A stretch of 64,000 nt of DNA from Lucinisca nassula (taxonomy: Eukaryota; Mollusca; Bivalvia; Lucinida; Lucinidae). The notes beneath the pieces were generated by a model that saw only the letters and a list, made by a program, of their open reading frames with translations, did no database searches and was not told the DNA's origin. How positions within the stretch are numbered: position 1 is the stretch's first letter; each line of letters begins with the position of its first letter. A program made the position numbers and the translations under genes. Where the stretch lies: contig OY757012.1 of assembly GCA_963580285.1 (NCBI GenBank), forward strand, positions 167,388,652-167,452,651, read 5' to 3'. This document shows, piece after piece, positions 51,889-61,036 of this stretch.

Positions 51889-51919
<31 letters not shown>

Positions 51920-52374
51920 AAGTGGAATTCGTTTCATTCTGCGGTTTATTTTTGTTATGGCTTGTCTTTGAGTGTGTGTATCGCTTATATTTTTTGTTTT
52001 GGATAGCTGATTGGCCATTTTGTGAGAAAGTAACTGTCCTTTTGGCTTTCCGCTATTGATGTTTCCATTAGGGTCTAGATATTTCATGATTGTGTTTCTT
52101 CTCTTTGGTGTTTCTGATGGGAGCAGTGGTTTAATTGTATCGATTCCTGATCATTGCCTTCACTTCTATTTAGAGGGGTGTTCATTACACGGACTTGTTA
52201 ACGTGATGGATTGTCTTGTGCAGGCTGGGAAAATGGTCCAGAACTCGGACCTATAAAATCCTATATGCTAAGCAGGCAGTGTAGACCCTGGTCAGGCGCC
52301 GCATTCTGGATCTTCACTGATTGTCAGTGCCCCAGCACATGCGCGAAGTCCATGCTTTACAGCTAACCTCATCA
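51601..52374. other. Probable retroelement 3' region and unassigned DNA
   Basis: Follows the dead RT reading frame. Contains a C run and (CA)n at 51886-51920. TTCATTACACGGACTTGTTAACGTGATGG (52179) is an HP1b terminus without its core, and an HP2/HP4-type scrap lies at 52270-52325. Confidence 0.5.
51886..51920. repeat. (C)n(CA)n microsatellite
   Basis: About 20 C followed by about 8 CA repeats. Confidence 0.95.
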
Positions 52375-52500
52375 CGAAAACATGCCTATATAATTTTGAC
52401 CACCACGCACCCCACTTTTATATAGTAAAAATGGGGTTTACAGAGGTAAACCTTTTTTTTATTATTTCTGCTCTAAACTATCCATAAGGATCTCATGATT
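52375..52500. mobile_element. HP1a, left half
   Basis: CATCACGAAAACATGCCTAT, CCCCACTTTTATATAGTAAAAATGGGG, TATTATTTCTGCTCTAAAC, then lost. Confidence 0.8.
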
Positions 52501-52519
52501 CCAGTCCAGATTCTATTGA

Positions 52520-52707
52520 TAAGTCCCAGGCAATGCGGTGCGCGTCGGCCCATCCATGCTTATAAACCCTATTGGTTTCGTTGGGCGGCAGGGCTTGAGA
52601 TGTCATTTCATCTCAATGTCGGGTAAAAGTCCCACAAAATTGGAAGCAAGGTCTCCAAAATGACCTTTACAGTGTTGACGGGGACGTTAAACTTCAAATA
52701 AAACAAA
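52520..52707 (+). mobile_element. SINE-B 3' part
   Basis: CCCAGGCAATGCGGTGCGCG, CCCTATTGGTTTCGTTGGGC, GGGACGTTAAACTTCAAATA. Confidence 0.85.
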
Positions 52708-52875
52708 GAATCTATTTATAAGCTTCTTACGCAGCACTCTGGCTTCAGAGCGATAAAAACAGCGCGGCTATGTTCTATAGACAGGATTTCTACCCGTGAT
52801 AGTAACGTGGATTTTAGCATTGAAAAGCTACCTCGTGTTATAACTATGAGTCGACTGATAAACAATCGACCCAAA
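52708..52875. other. Unassigned intergenic DNA
   Basis: TTAGCATTGAAAAGCTACC and ATAAACAATCGACCC; no feature beyond the short palindrome shared with 36249. Confidence 0.4.
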
Positions 52876-53085
52876 TACAGTAAATTTCCTATATTAAGAC
52901 CACCTTTGGGACTGTTCAAAAGTGGTCTTTTAGACCACTTTTGAAAAGTCCCAAAGGTGGTCTCTGTCCAGAGTACACTTTATGCAGAACATACAAAGAA
53001 TGAATAACTGCAGCCTACTAAATGAGCTTTTTACAGAAGAATAAGTCTTAATTTTAGGTGGTTTTAATAGCGGAATTTCACTGCA
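52876..53085. mobile_element. HP3 MITE
   Basis: ACAGTAAATTTCCTATATTA, AAGACCACCTTTGGGACTG, CAGTCCC-type arms, GGTGGTTTTAATAGCGGAAT, TTCACTGCATA. Confidence 0.88.
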
Positions 53086-53179
53086 TAAGCGCGAGTTACA
53101 ATGCTTGATGAACGCGCGCTTAAAGGTATTTAACTGGTGACTTGTGTCACTTACTGGCCACGACACCTTTACATTATAT

Positions 53180-53370
53180 GTTATTTTTTTTTTTTTTTTT
53201 TTTTTTTTTTGGTTTTGGTTTTACGGCCCTTTCAAGATTATTTCACTCATATCGAGCCGATCCTTAATCACAGTTGGGCGAAAACCGGAGTACCCGGAGA
53301 AAAACCAACTGACCTTCCGTTGCAGGACTTGGCGTCTCACATGTGACCCGAGCGAGGCTCCAACCCACTA
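53180..53370 (-). mobile_element. SINE-E with 5' T run
   Basis: T run of about 27 (53183-53209), TTTACGGCCCTTTCAAGATT, GAAAACCGGAGTACCCGGAG, CCGTTGCAGGACTTGGCG. Confidence 0.88.
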
Positions 53371-53430
53371 TATGTTAAATGGATGACTGGGTCTGAACAC
53401 CCTTTTTATCTTTTTATTCGCGGCCTAGTT

Positions 53431-53446
53431 GGGGGGGGGGGGGGGT
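53431..53446. repeat. G run
   Basis: About 15 consecutive G residues. Confidence 0.95.
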
Positions 53447-53496
53447 GGGGGCAAGGGCGCTGGTTGTTTTGTTATTAATTAGGGTATATCACCGCT

Positions 53497-53620
53497 GTAG
53501 TTCACACTTGTGAAACGAAATGTCAAGTGGTTTTTCTCCGGGTATTCCGGTTTTCACCAAACCCTAATTATTAACGACTGGCGCGAAATATGCGAAACAA
53601 TCTTGAAAGGTCATAGAAGC
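53497..53620 (+). mobile_element. SINE-E fragment, opposite orientation
   Basis: GTGAAACGAAATGTCAAGTG, TTCTCCGGGTATTCCGGTTT, GAAACAATCTTGAAAGGTCA. With the copy at 53180 it forms an inverted pair about 130 bp apart. Confidence 0.75.
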
Positions 53621-53684
53621 ACATTATCACCCATGCTTTTGAAAGGGTGCAGTTCTCTTAAGGTGTATTTATTTTAGATAAAAA

Positions 53685-53965
53685 TCATCACGAAAACACG
53701 CCAACATAATTCTGATACCATTTAACCCCACTAAGTGCATATACTACAAAGCAGGACTGGGGTTTACAGAGGGTAAACCTTATGGTTCTTATTTTTGCTC
53801 TAAAATACAGATCGAAGGTACTCGTTAGAGTCACCTGTAAGTTGTATCCACAATTTATATTTGAGCAAAAATAAGAAAAATATCACATTTTTTTTTTCTC
53901 AAAATTTTCTTTGTTTCGGGGGTAAAATTTACAATATATTTGTATAGGTTTGTTTTCGTAATGTA
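53685..53965. mobile_element. HP1a foldback element
   Basis: CATCACGAAAACACGCCAAC, weak core GTACTCGTTAGAGTCACCTG, GAGCAAAAATAAGAAAAATA, TAGGTTTGTTTTCGTAATG. Most of the core hairpin is deleted. Confidence 0.8.
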
Positions 53966-53975
53966 CAGTCTAATT

Positions 53976-54186
53976 TTAACTCATGTCCTGCTGTTCACGA
54001 CAACCCCTATCTTTGCAAACAGTGTAGAGCCAGATCAGATGGCTTCTGAAGAAGTCATCTGATCAGGATCTACACTGTTTGACATTCAGTTTATGGATTT
54101 GTAAGAATAAATTACATCAAGTAATCCGATTGGTTCAAAGTCAAAATTGGGTGTGGCTAAACTGAATATTCAGCAGGATAAGGGTA
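53976..54186 (-). mobile_element. HP4 MITE, near complete
   Basis: TTAACTCATGTCCTGCTGTTC, AGATCAGATGGCTTCTGAAGAAG, GTGTGGCTAAACTGAATATT, CAGCAGGATAAGGG. Confidence 0.88.
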
Positions 54187-54227
54187 AAATGACTCGAACA
54201 CCTTTGGGACCTTGAGAATTTGTTCGA

Positions 54228-54315
54228 GAGGATTCACGTTAGAACCGCTATATACATCGAGGCGGTTCTAACCAGTACCCAGAATCTATACTTAAAGCAG
54301 AAATAACAAAAACAA
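54228..54315. mobile_element. HP1 core fragment
   Basis: ATTCACGTTAGAACCGCTATATACATCGAGGCGGTTCTAA with a 6-bp TATATA insertion at the loop. Confidence 0.8.
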
Positions 54316-54319
54316 GGCA

Positions 54320-56931
54320 TCGCATGCGATACAAATCCCCTCGCACAAGACAACTTCGTGTGTGGAAAACACTGGAATGGCAAAAGTCCAACTTGCTTGA
54401 GATATTATCATATGCAACATTTGTGTAAAGTTTGTTTAAAAATCCATGAATAAATGTAGGTTCGAGAGTGATGACATTGTTTCTCTAAAAATAGCCATAG
54501 TGACCTTGACTTGAGGCCATGACCGCGAAAGTAGATCTTGCTCAAGACATTATCATAAGCATCTTTTGTGTGAAGTTATATTAAAATTTGTTAATAGATG
54601 TAGGCGGTAGAGCGATGACAAAGTTTTTCTAAAAATAGCCACAGTGACCTTGACCTTGAGGTCATGACCTTGAAAGTCAAAGCAACTCGAGATATTATCA
54701 TAAGAAACATTTGTATGACGTTCTATTAAAATCCATCAATAAATGTAGGCACTAGAGCGATAACAAAGTTTTTCTAAAAATAGCCACAGTGACCTTGACC
54801 TTAAAAGTCGTAATAGCTCGAGATATTGTCATAAGGAACATTGTGTGAAGTCATATTGAAATGGATGAAAAAATGTAAGCGCTGGAGCAATGACAGAGTT
54901 TTTCTAAAATAGCCTTGAAAGTCAAACTCGCTCGAGGTATTGTCATAAGGAACATTTGTGTGAAGCTGTATTGAAATCAGTGAAGAAATGATGTCGCTAG
55001 AGCGATGACAAAGTTTTCTAAAAATAGCCACAGTGACCTTGACCTTGAAAATTGAAATCGCTCGAGATATTGTCATAAGGATCATTTGTGTGAAGTTATA
55101 TTGTAATCGGTGAAGAAATGTAAATAGCCACAGTGACCTTGACCTTGAAAGTAAAACTCGCCTGATATATTGTCATAAGGAACATTTGTGTGAAGTAATA
55201 TTGAAATTGGTAAAAAAATATAAGCGCTAGAGCAATGACAAAGCTTTTCAAAAAATAGCCACAGTGACCTTGACCTTGAAAGTCGAACTCGTTTGAGTTG
55301 TTGTCATAAAGAACATTTGTGTGTTTGTTTGTTTGTATTGGAGTTTTACGGCCCAGTCAACACTATTTAGGTCATTTTTGAGCCGGTCAGTTTACCTATC
55401 AACACTTTCCTGGGCAGGCTTATACGTAAGCGGTTAACCAGTACAGTGCACATTCTTTCGCCAGAAACTGACAACTGCCCTTCTTGAATCAGCGGAAGGG
55501 AGAAAATGACCGTAGAAAAGATTTCATGATCAATATCCACGAAAGAATGTTGCCGACCCCGGCGGGAGTCGAACCCGCGTCCTCCTGATCACCAGTCAGA
55601 CGCGCATCCGACTGAGCCACTGAGGCCGGCTAACATTTGTGTGAAGTTATATTAAAATCAGTGAAGAAATGTAGGCGCTAGAGCGATGACAAAGTTTTTC
55701 TAAAAATAGCCACAGTGACCTTGACCTTGAGGTCATGACCTTGAAAGTCGAACTCGCTCGAGATACTGTCATAAGGAACATTTGTTTGAAGATATATTGA
55801 AATTGGTGGAGAAATGTAGGCGCTAGAGCGATGATAATGTTTTTCTAAAAATAGCCACAGTGACCTTGACCTTGAGGTCATGACCTTGAAAGTCGAACTC
55901 GCTCAAGATATTGTCATAAGGAACATTTGTATGAAGTTATATTGAAATCAGTGAAGAAATGTAGGCGCTAGAGCGATGACAGAGTTTTTCTAAGAATAGC
56001 CACAGTGACCTTGACCTTGAGGCATTGACCTTGATAGTCGAACTCGCTAGAGATATTTTTATAAGGAACCTTTGTGTGAAGTTGTACTGAAATTGGTGGA
56101 TAAATGTAGCTGCAAGAGCGATGACAATGTTTTTCTAAAAATAGCAACAGTGTCCTTGACCTTGAGGTCATGACCTTGAAAGTCGAACTCGCTCGAGATA
56201 TTGTCATAAGGAACATTTGTGTCTAGTTATATTGAAATCAGCGAAGACATATAGGCGCTAGAGCGATGAAAAAGTTTTTCTTAAAATAGCCACAGTGACC
56301 TTGACCTTGAGGCCATGACCTTGAAAGTCGAACTCGCTCGAGATATTTTTATAAGGAACATTTGTATGAAGTTATATAGAAATTGGTGAAGAAATGAAGG
56401 CACTAGAGCGATAACAAAGTTTTTCTAAAAATAGGCACAGTGACCTTGACCTTGAGGTCATGATCTTGAAAGTCGAACTCGCTCGAGATATTGTCATATT
56501 GTCATAAGGAACATTTGTGTGAAGTTATACTGAAATCAGTGAAGAAATGTAGGTGCTAGAGCGATGACAAAGTTTTTTCTAAAAATAGCCACAGTGACCT
56601 AGACCTTGAGGCCATGATCTTGAAAGTCGAACTCGCTCGAGATATTTTTATAAGGAACATTTGTGTGAAGTTATACTGAAATTGGTGAAGAAATGTAGGC
56701 GCTAGAGTGATGACAAAGTTTTTCTAAAAATAACCACAGTGATCTTGACCTTGAGGTCATGACCTTGAAAGTCGAACTCGCTCGAGATATTGTCATAAGG
56801 AACAATTATGTGAAGGTATGTTAAAATCGGTCAATAAAATGTAGGCGCTAGAGCGATGACAAAAGTACGTACGTACGTACGTACTGGACAAATGCTATAT
56901 CCCCTCTCACAACTATGTTGTGCGAGGGGAT
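54320..56931 (+). mobile_element. Pearl-like element with about 15 units of 148 bp
   Basis: Left ATCGCATGCGAT palindrome then ACAAATCCCCTCGCACAA (motif 54335-54348). Units of GTGAAGTTATATTGAAATC..GGCGCTAGAGCGATGACAAAG..GCCACAGTGACCTTGACC..GAACTCGCTCGAGATATTG. Then (GTAC)n at 56866-56884 and a right hairpin ATCCCCTCTCACAA..TTGTGCGAGGGGAT (to 56931). A SINE-A is inserted at 55324-55631. Confidence 0.9.
55324..55631 (-). mobile_element. SINE-A, full length, 12-bp target-site duplication
   Basis: Reverse complement shows GCCGGCCTCAGTGGCTCAGT (box A), GGTTCGACTCCCGCCGGGG (box B), GGTTAACCGCTTACGTATAA and GGGCCGTAAAACTCCAATAC with (CAAA)n. Perfect duplication AACATTTGTGTG at 55312-55323 and 55632-55643. 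This is the best reference copy for the family in the window. Confidence 0.96.
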
Positions 56932-56932
56932 A

Positions 56933-57003
56933 ATAAGGTTTACCCATGCAAAACCACAGTTTCACTGTATAAAATTGGGGTTCAAGGGGCCAGAATTATC
57001 TAG
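56933..57003. mobile_element. HP1a right-half fragment
   Basis: AATAAGGTTTACCCATGCAA, ACAGTTTCACTGTATAAAAT, GGGGTTCAAGGGG. Confidence 0.75.
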
Positions 57004-57499
57004 ACTGGAGGCACAAGTACTTGACTTGGGTCTAAAAGCTTACAGACCCATATTTTGGAAAAAAAATTCTAAAATTGCCGAATTTTAGCAATTTTGGTCA
57101 TGATACATATTTTCACACCTTTTTGGCAAAGCAATGTGCCAAGTACCTGTCTTAGGAGGGACATTTGTAGGTCACTTGTTAAGAATAGATACTATAATAA
57201 TATAAATAATAATAATAACTTTATTTCAAGAGGATGAAATATTTGGCACGTGTGCCAGTCTAACATATGGTCCTTAATTTGACAATAACATATGTATGTT
57301 GTGCTGAATTAAAAAAGGTCCTGGCATATTAATGTTAAAATATATACACACAAATGTACAGAACTATACACAAATGTACAACCAGACATATGATAAAACG
57401 AATATCTAAAAACTGAAAGATATATGCTATAAGGCAAATTCGAATATATGAGTTAAACATTGTTTCGTTTTAAATTCAAATCACACAGTGTTAGCTAAA
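57004..57499. other. Unassigned DNA
   Basis: TTCAAGAGGATGAAATATTTGG after (AATAAT)n at about 57208-57225 resembles LINE 3' ends read in reverse. No coding part is present. Confidence 0.4.
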
Positions 57500-57657
57500 A
57501 TGACGAATGCGTGAATTACGTTGAGCGACGTAACGTTATCGCCCTGAACGTAGCGTTTTAGGGTTCTATGATGTCGAAACTGCATGACAATGTCATTGTA
57601 AACACCATTCTGAACTGGCCGCCATTTTGGTTTGCCTGTCGCATTTGAAGAGTTAAT
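57500..57657 (+). promoter_or_regulatory. Putative TATA-less promoter / 5' UTR
   Basis: Local CpG enrichment (GACGAATGCGTG, GAGCGACGTAACG, GAACGTAGCG) in otherwise CpG-poor DNA, then GGCCGCCATTTTGG (57618-57631), an inverted YY1 site, common close to metazoan start sites. It directly precedes the putative exon at 57658. Confidence 0.4.
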
Positions 57658-57711
57658 ATGGAATTTAAATGGAGTTTTGGGGCGTTTTCGTCAAAATTTG
57701 CTGTCGGATTC
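57658..57711 (+). CDS. Putative first coding exon, gene unidentified
   Basis: ATG at 57658 opens MEFKWSFGAFSSKFAVGF (18 codons) and meets a consensus donor at 57712 (TTC/GTAAGT), phase 0. Aromatic/basic residues followed by an apolar stretch fit a short mitochondrial or membrane-anchoring N-terminus. I speculate about an inner-membrane-peptidase-like (IMMP2L) start, but 18 residues cannot prove it. No following exon was found in the next 6 kb, so it would lie beyond 64000. A hairpin MITE begins 15 bp into the intron. Confidence 0.4.
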
Positions 57712-57726
57712 GTAAGTTATGCAAGA

Positions 57727-57871
57727 ACAACGATCATCCATGTTTTTTAATTGCATTAACATTTGCCGGATCCCTCGGAAGATATTTGAACATTCGGCCT
57801 AGCGGCCTCATGCTAAAACAGCTTCCTCGGGATCCGGCAAATGTTAATGCATGAAAAACCATGGTTGATCC
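57727..57871. mobile_element. Hairpin MITE
   Basis: GATCATCCATGTTTTTTAAT..GCATTAACATTTGCCGGATCC pairs with GGATCCGGCAAATGTTAATGC..ATGGTTGATC. Centre near 57795 (GGCCTAGCGGCC). Confidence 0.85.
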
Positions 57872-57982
57872 CTTTACTCAACCACTCACTGTTAGAGCTT
57901 ACCAGATACATGTAGGGAAATCCTGGATTTTACCATGGGATAGAATCGTTCATAAGAGTGATGGGCAAATCGAAAAATCCGT

Positions 57983-58340
57983 TCCCATAACGAAAACACG
58001 CCTATTCAAATGCATTGTAAACTTTACCACCGGAAAACGAAAATCTTAAGTTGAAAAATTGTGATATTTTTCTTATTTCTGCTCAAAATATAGATTGTGT
58101 GTACACCCTATATTTTGGTGGGTACTCGTTAGAACCGCCTCGATGAGGCGGTTCTAACGAGTACCCACCAAAATATAGGTTGTGTGTACTCGTTAGAACC
58201 GCCTCATCGAGGCGGATCTATCGAGTACCCGCAGTCTATATTTTAGAGCAAAAGAAAAATAAGGTTTACCCCTGTAAACGCCAGCTTTACTATATCAAAT
58301 TGTAGTTCAATATTATATACTAGGCGTGTTTACGTGATGC
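57983..58340. mobile_element. HP1a element with duplicated core
   Basis: CATAACGAAAACACGCCTAT to AGGCGTGTTTACGTGATG. Two cores in tandem: 58120-58170 (ATATTTTGGTGGGTACTCG arms, perfect) and 58175-58230. Confidence 0.88.
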
Positions 58341-58377
58341 TCGGTGATCACAGTCCTACATCAATCGACAAGCCTCG

Positions 58378-58726
58378 TGACCATTACTAAACCCTAACTA
58401 GAGCTATCACTAAAGGTGATGAATACCCCCACAAAAACTGCCTTGATAGTACAACAGCGCCATTTTGCAATTTTTTCACTTGAAAGGGGCCATAACTATG
58501 TCAAAAATTGACGAATTGTAGTGGAAATCGAACTTGACCTGTATTTTATGATGTTACATCAGTGTACCAAAAATTATAAAAATCGGTGAAGCGGTTTTTG
58601 AGTTATCGTCTGGAAACCAAGTCAACAGACCGACCGACCGACCGACAGACAGACCGACCGACAGACAGACCGACCGACAAGCTCACTCCTATATACCCCC
58701 CAAATTTCATTTGTGGGGGTATAATC
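58378..58726 (+). mobile_element. Pearl-like element, single core
   Basis: Stem-loop ATCACTAAAGGTGAT, then GAATACCCCCAC. Core AAAGGGGCCATAACTATGTC..AATCGGTGAAGCGGTTTTTG. (GACC/GACA)n at 58628-58680. Right hairpin TATACCCCCC..GTGGGGGTATA, complementary to the left motif. Confidence 0.85.
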
Positions 58727-59086
58727 ATTCGGCCTCATTAAGAATATATAAGAACCTGAGGTGGATAGAAAAATCTGCCCCGAGGCTCACGAGTCTTGCC
58801 GATTGATGCCGGATAGTGATCCCGAGTGACCGATTTTTCGATCTACCCCTCACACCAATGTAACATTCTTTTTCATGCATACATTTCATTTTCCGAGTGT
58901 AATTGCCATAATGCAGTAACATTGACTGTGGACGTCCGCCATATTTTGATTACAATAATGCTGTTTTTTGACGTCACTGTAGTGAAGTTACGACGTCGTA
59001 CGTTCTATTCAACCAGTGCAAACACGTGAAAAATGCGATTTTTTTGCACTTCTCAGGGTACTAGCTTATCATATCTGATGTGTAAG
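58727..59086. other. Unassigned intergenic DNA
   Basis: GTGACCGATTTTTCGATCTACC and GGTGGATAGAAAAATCTGCCC (58760-58850) form an imperfect inverted pair. No coding supported. Confidence 0.45.
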
Positions 59087-59253
59087 AATATAGGAATCTA
59101 ATATGGGATATGCTGTAGATGGACGTTTCCGTACCGGTGGATGAACGTGCTGAGCGGGACCGAGGCTACGCCGAGGCTTCGCTCAGCACGGTCATCCCGA
59201 GGGTTGGAAACGCCCAGCTTAAGGGTACTCGTATTAGATCGTTTTTCTTGCAT
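59087..59253. mobile_element. Long hairpin MITE, sister of 8603-8784
   Basis: GGACGTTTCCGTACC, TGAACGTGCTGAGCGGGACC, then complements CGCTCAGCACGGTCAT and GGGTTGGAAACGCCC. Outer ends AATCTAATATGGG and ATTAGATCG. Confidence 0.85.
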
Positions 59254-59271
59254 AGCACCACCGAGAATTTT

Positions 59272-60143
59272 CAGTCCAAACCGTGGTTCTCTATGGGCGT
59301 TGGTGACGTCAACGCTGTTCCACTCTTTGTAGGAAAACAACGTTTAAATTCGGCCCCCGCCCATAGGGGCTTGAAGAAATATATGGGCTGCATGATGCGT
59401 CCATGCAGAGCTGAATCCGGCCCGCACACTCCTACTGGTAAACCGCTTAGAGGTTCTAAGCCTTCCAGGAACCGCGGTGCGAGGCGGACCGTCCATGCTA
59501 ATAAACCCTATTGGTTTCATTGGGCGACAGGGCTTGAGATGTCATTTCATCTCAATGTCGGGTAAAAGTCCCACAAAATTGGAAGCAACGTCTCCAAAAC
59601 GACCTTTACAGTGTTGACGGGGACGTTAAACCTCAAATCAAACAAACAAACAGCGTTTAAATGTTTTTCAGCTTTAAAAAATTGCCCAATAAGCATTTTC
59701 GCCCAGTGATGAGGGTCAAAGGATGTATATATAAAAATAACTTTTTTTCTTTCTTTTTTTCATGAAACTATGAACGACAGCGGGTCGCTAGCAAAGTTTG
59801 CAAGAACCACTTCAGGGTTCATTTACTTTGCACGCGACCCTCTGCGTTCATGCTGCCATGAACAGCAGAAAAATAAAATTCATTTCTTAAATGAACCCAT
59901 TGGGTCTCGTGCAAAGTATGTGAACCCCGAAGGGGTTCGTGTAAACTTTGCTAGTGACCCGCTGTCGTTCATACTTTCATGAAAAGCAGAAAAAATAAGT
60001 TTACTTTTTTGCTCCTCATCACTGGGCAAAAATGCTTATAAGGCAAACTTTTAAAGTTGAAAAACATTTACACGCTGTTTCTCAACAAAGAGCGGAACAG
60101 CGTTGACGTCACCAACGCCCGTAGCGAACCATGATTCAGACTG
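59272..60143. repeat. Large inverted repeat with a SINE in the left arm
   Basis: CAGTCCAAACCGTGG..GGGCGTTGGTGACGTCAACG (left, 59272-59320) pairs with CGTTGACGTCACCAACGCCC (right, about 60095-60122). ACGACAGCGGGTCGCTAGCAAAG (59772) pairs with CTTTGCTAGTGACCCGCTGTCGT (about 59946). Arms are about 270 bp without the SINE, centre near 59870. Likely a large foldback element. Confidence 0.85.
59350..59653 (+). mobile_element. SINE-B with 9-bp target-site duplication
   Basis: Full 304-bp copy from TCGGCCCCCGCCCATAGG to (CAAA)n. Duplication CGTTTAAAT at 59341-59349 and 59654-59662. Confidence 0.94.
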
Positions 60144-60255
60144 ACGTCACTTGGCGTCACTGAAAACCACGTGATTCGATGCGCAGTAGACTCAGCTGGC
60201 AATACATACGGTTGTGCATACCAAAAAGAAGCCTTACGATTGTCAATACATAATG

Positions 60256-60521
60256 ACGCATGAGATTTGTGGGCGTGGTTTTAGATAAGGGACCACATGT
60301 ATACGCATGTTAGAGACAAGCCACATAAATGTACGTAGTGTGGTAAGCTAGATTCGGGTCTTTTACCACATCGTTGCAAGATCTGCGGAAAGCAGTTTGC
60401 AGACTTGCGAAAATTTAAAATTCACGCGCTTGTTCATAGAAAGGAAAAGCACGAAGCGAGTCATATGGAGCCATAATCGTTACAGAAAAAAACAAAACAA
60501 AAAAAAAAAAAAAAAAAAACT
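60256..60521 (+). pseudogene. C2H2 zinc-finger retrocopy with poly-A tail
   Basis: Fragments of three zinc fingers. First: CGRGFR (60260s) then, after a 1-nt frameshift, RDHMYTHVRDKPHKC with the classic inter-finger linker. Second is broken by TAG at 60336 (CT*CGK) and lacks its histidines. Third is intact: CKICGKQFADLRKFKIHALV then H (C-x2-C-x12-H-x3-H). Stop at 60474-60476, then within 12 bp an A-rich tail to 60521. The poly-A, lack of introns and decay indicate a processed pseudogene. The parent gene is unknown. Confidence 0.75.
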
Positions 60522-60925
<404 letters not shown>

Positions 60926-61036
60926 TCAGATAAATAAATCAGCAACTGAAATAAATGAATAAGTCACTAATTGTTCGTCGTCAAGAAACCCAGCCGTTGA
61001 GGCATATAATAGTGTTTCAATATAAATTCAATTAAA

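Noticed and set aside
55560..55630. tRNA gene on the minus strand
   Set aside because: Box A and B are excellent, but the sequence continues into the SINE-A body with a (CAAA)n tail and target-site duplication; it is the SINE head.
54801..56216. Minus-strand repeated frames of 67-94 codons
   Set aside because: Translations of the 148-bp satellite units; no domain.
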